Part shown: piece by piece, positions 22,388 through 23,722 of the stretch
How positions within the stretch are numbered: position 1 is the stretch's first letter
How the letters are laid out: each line of letters begins with the position of its first letter
Position numbers and translations under genes: made by a program
Notes under the pieces: model-generated
Database searches by the model: none
What the model saw: only the letters and a program-made list of their open reading frames with translations
What the model was told of the DNA's origin: nothing
Virus record (IMG/VR): IMGVR_UViG_3300019776_000698
Coordinates: 1 to 23,722 of that record
Strand: one strand, 5' to 3'
Length of the DNA: 23,722 bases
DNA from: a virus

Positions 22388-23305
22388 TTAGAGACTTGCA
22401 AGGAGTTCTTTAAGTTTAGCGTCGGTGTCGTCAACAGCTGGCTTTTCTTCAGCTTTAGGCTTCTCTTCAACTTCCTTAGAAGAAGATTCTTTAATACCAG
22501 CAAAGATATTACTTAAAGCTTCATCTTTCTTAGAAGTAACAGGCTTAGAAACCGGAACATCATCTTCATCTTCTTCTAGATTAGTAACATCCTGGATGCA
22601 GAAAAAGTGTTGATCAAGCATACGCTGAAGTTCAGCATAAGTCTTAGGTTTATTAAATTTACTAAGATCGTGAGCTGCTTCGTAAATAGCATCAAGTTTC
22701 TTAGCATCAATACCTTCAAGCTTAGAAGGTGAAGTAAACTTAGAGGCTGAGTAAGTAACAAAAGCTCTACTACCGCCCATACCAGTACGGGATTCACATT
22801 TGATCTTAAGGGAACAGCCTTCTGCAACGTCAAAGATCTTAACACCAAATTCATCAGCGTCATCTCCGTCAATAGCCGAGTTAATAATCTTAGCTAATTC
22901 TTTACCGTAACGGATAACCTTAACCTTACCTTCGTTATCAGCATTAGTAGGATCAGTAATTACATAAGCGTTAACAAACCAGTTCTCTTTACGAGTGATA
23001 GGTTTAATCTTTTCTTTCTCTTCAGCAGAACCTGTATTATAAGTCTTAAGAACAAGCTGATCAATAGGGCACTGCTCTCCATAAGTCGAAGGACAGAGGG
23101 TAGTAACAAACTGACCAGTGCAAAGACTATTCCAAGAGTGATGGTAGTAATGATACATTGTCGACTTAGGATCGGTAACATTAGGTACCAAACGGACAAC
23201 ATAAGTCTTGCCAGGTTCAAATTTCATAATCTCTTTGTAAGAAGAGTCCTTCTTATCAGTCAAAGAGGCTTTAATTTCGTTAAACATATTTTTCGTGAAT
23301 GTCAT
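22388..23305 (-). CDS. 32: Single-stranded DNA-binding protein, gp32 type
   Basis: Coats ssDNA in replication, recombination and repair. In 305 aa (T4 gp32 has 301): an N-terminal cooperativity region (1-25), an OB-fold core with a candidate zinc site His56, Cys62, Cys71, Cys79, a YVVRLVPN strand, and Tyr/Trp-rich strands; a linker from about 235; and a C-terminal acidic tail (EEDEDD near 240, ending DDTDAKLKELLASL) of the kind that recruits partner proteins. T4 gp32 uses one His and three Cys with different spacing. Stop-to-folE gap is three bases. A promoter-like TTGAAC-16-CATAAT ends ten bases before its ATG (counting to the -10 edge), inside the end of the upstream gene. Confidence 0.88.
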   Translation of the reverse strand: MTFTKNMFNEIKASLTDKKDSSYKEIMKFEPGKTYVVRLVPNVTDPKSTMYHYYHHSWNSLCTGQFVTTLCPSTYGEQCPIDQLVLKTYNTGSAEEKEKIKPITRKENWFVNAYVITDPTNADNEGKVKVIRYGKELAKIINSAIDGDDADEFGVKIFDVAEGCSLKIKCESRTGMGGSRAFVTYSASKFTSPSKLEGIDAKKLDAIYEAAHDLSKFNKPKTYAELQRMLDQHFFCIQDVTNLEEDEDDVPVSKPVTSKKDEALSNIFAGIKESSSKEVEEKPKAEEKPAVDDTDAKLKELLASL

Positions 23306-23314
23306 AGTGTTATT

Positions 23315-23342
23315 ATTATGGTTGATATTTTGCAGAGTTCAA
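23315..23342 (-). promoter_or_regulatory. Candidate early promoter of gp32
   Basis: On the minus strand TTGAAC (23337-23342), a 16-bp spacer and CATAAT (23315-23320, 5 of 6) lie in the last codons of the upstream gene. The expected +1 falls about three bases before the gp32 ATG at 23305. Confidence 0.4.
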
Positions 23343-23722
23343 GTTTTTATCTACAAAAAGTTTTAGGCGAATAAAAGCCTTTTCAAGAAAAGGTCTTAGT
23401 TCTTTAGAATTCATATATCGTGTCCGGTATTCGAGAAAATTAGTTCCAAAACGTCCTAGCAGGAACTCTCTTTCATCTTTAGGCATTTCTTGTATTGTAT
23501 GAAATATATTAGGAAATTCCATTAAAACATACGGATTAATTTTGTTATGCTTGATGTGATAGGTCCAAATTGGTTCAATTCCTTTTTCTTTATGATGAAT
23601 GTAATCATGAAGCTGAATATTACTCTGTAAACAATAACGAACCAGAAACGTTAAAGATTCTTTCACATCATCTTTTTGAGAGTCTGGAGATTCTTGAAGT
23701 AATTGCTGTTTATAAATTGTAT
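23316..23722 (-). CDS. Hypothetical protein, 5' end cut by window edge
   Basis: The frame is open to the right edge with no stop, so the true start is outside the window; the GTG at 23666 is only an internal codon. Visible are 135 residues, from IYKQQLLQESP to NSAKYQP, mostly helical, with the notable stretch EPIWTYHIKHNKINPYVLMEFP and a basic helical end. In T4 the gene before 32 is 59 (helicase loader), and a weak resemblance in a LQSNI segment exists, but I do not consider it proof. It could equally be a marine-phage protein of unknown function. Ends 10 bases before the gp32 start. Confidence 0.65.
   Translation of the reverse strand, partial: TIYKQQLLQESPDSQKDDVKESLTFLVRYCLQSNIQLHDYIHHKEKGIEPIWTYHIKHNKINPYVLMEFPNIFHTIQEMPKDEREFLLGRFGTNFLEYRTRYMNSKELRPFLEKAFIRLKLFVDKNLNSAKYQP

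Noticed and set aside
23664-23666. GTG at 23664-23666 as the true start of the last gene
   Set aside because: The frame stays open to the window edge without a stop, and codons upstream look coding.
1-23722. tRNA genes, integrase or attachment sites
   Set aside because: No cloverleaf, integrase-like protein or att-like direct repeat was seen; the gene content fits a virulent phage.

Overview
This window is a densely packed, AT-rich piece of a contractile-tailed (myovirus) phage genome that is recognisably T4-like but clearly diverged from T4. The evidence is a set of T4-type proteins: both terminase subunits (gp16 and gp17 types), tail sheath (gp18), tail tube (gp19), tape measure (gp29 role), gp48, gp53, gp54 and gp26 types, a hub-like protein, sliding clamp (gp45), clamp loader (gp44) and ssDNA-binding protein (gp32). 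It also carries auxiliary nucleotide-metabolism genes: a vitamin-B12-dependent class II ribonucleotide reductase, a dUTPase and a GTP cyclohydrolase I. The B12-dependent reductase, FolE, low GC and T4-like late-promoter motifs fit the T4-like phages of marine bacteria. The host cannot be named from the sequence. Almost no gene has a Shine-Dalgarno sequence, which suggests a host or phage that starts translation by SD-independent means.

Layout. 1-89: a structured leader, then nrdJ on + (90-2081). 2082-3130: two minus-strand genes, an unknown 181-aa protein and the small terminase TerS, which lies away from TerL. 3186-4758: a small plus-strand early operon (58-aa unknown, dut, clamp-loader gp44). 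4755-20186: the minus-strand late block, transcribed from high to low coordinates: 126-aa unknown, TerL, tube-fold protein, sheath, tube, gp54-like initiator, two tandem gp26-like chaperone paralogs, tape measure, gp48-like cap, gp53-like LysM protein, hub-like protein with a glycine-rich tail, 84-aa unknown. 20194-23722: a minus-strand replication block: 112-aa unknown, clamp gp45, a Gln-rich protein with a possible clamp-binding peptide, FolE, gp32 and a gene cut by the window edge.

How it works together. NrdJ and Dut supply dNTPs and keep dUTP low; FolE may feed folate or a 7-deazaguanine pathway. gp32, gp44 and gp45 are replisome parts, and in T4 gp45 also activates late promoters. The late block carries T4-type late promoters (NATAAATA) directly before the start codons of seven genes. 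Two early promoters place the expected +1 on the A of the ATG, so leaderless transcripts are likely. Many intra-operon junctions are TAA followed by 1-3 bases and ATG, which suggests termination-reinitiation coupling. No tRNA, CRISPR array, insertion sequence or gene-free stretch longer than 300 bases was seen.
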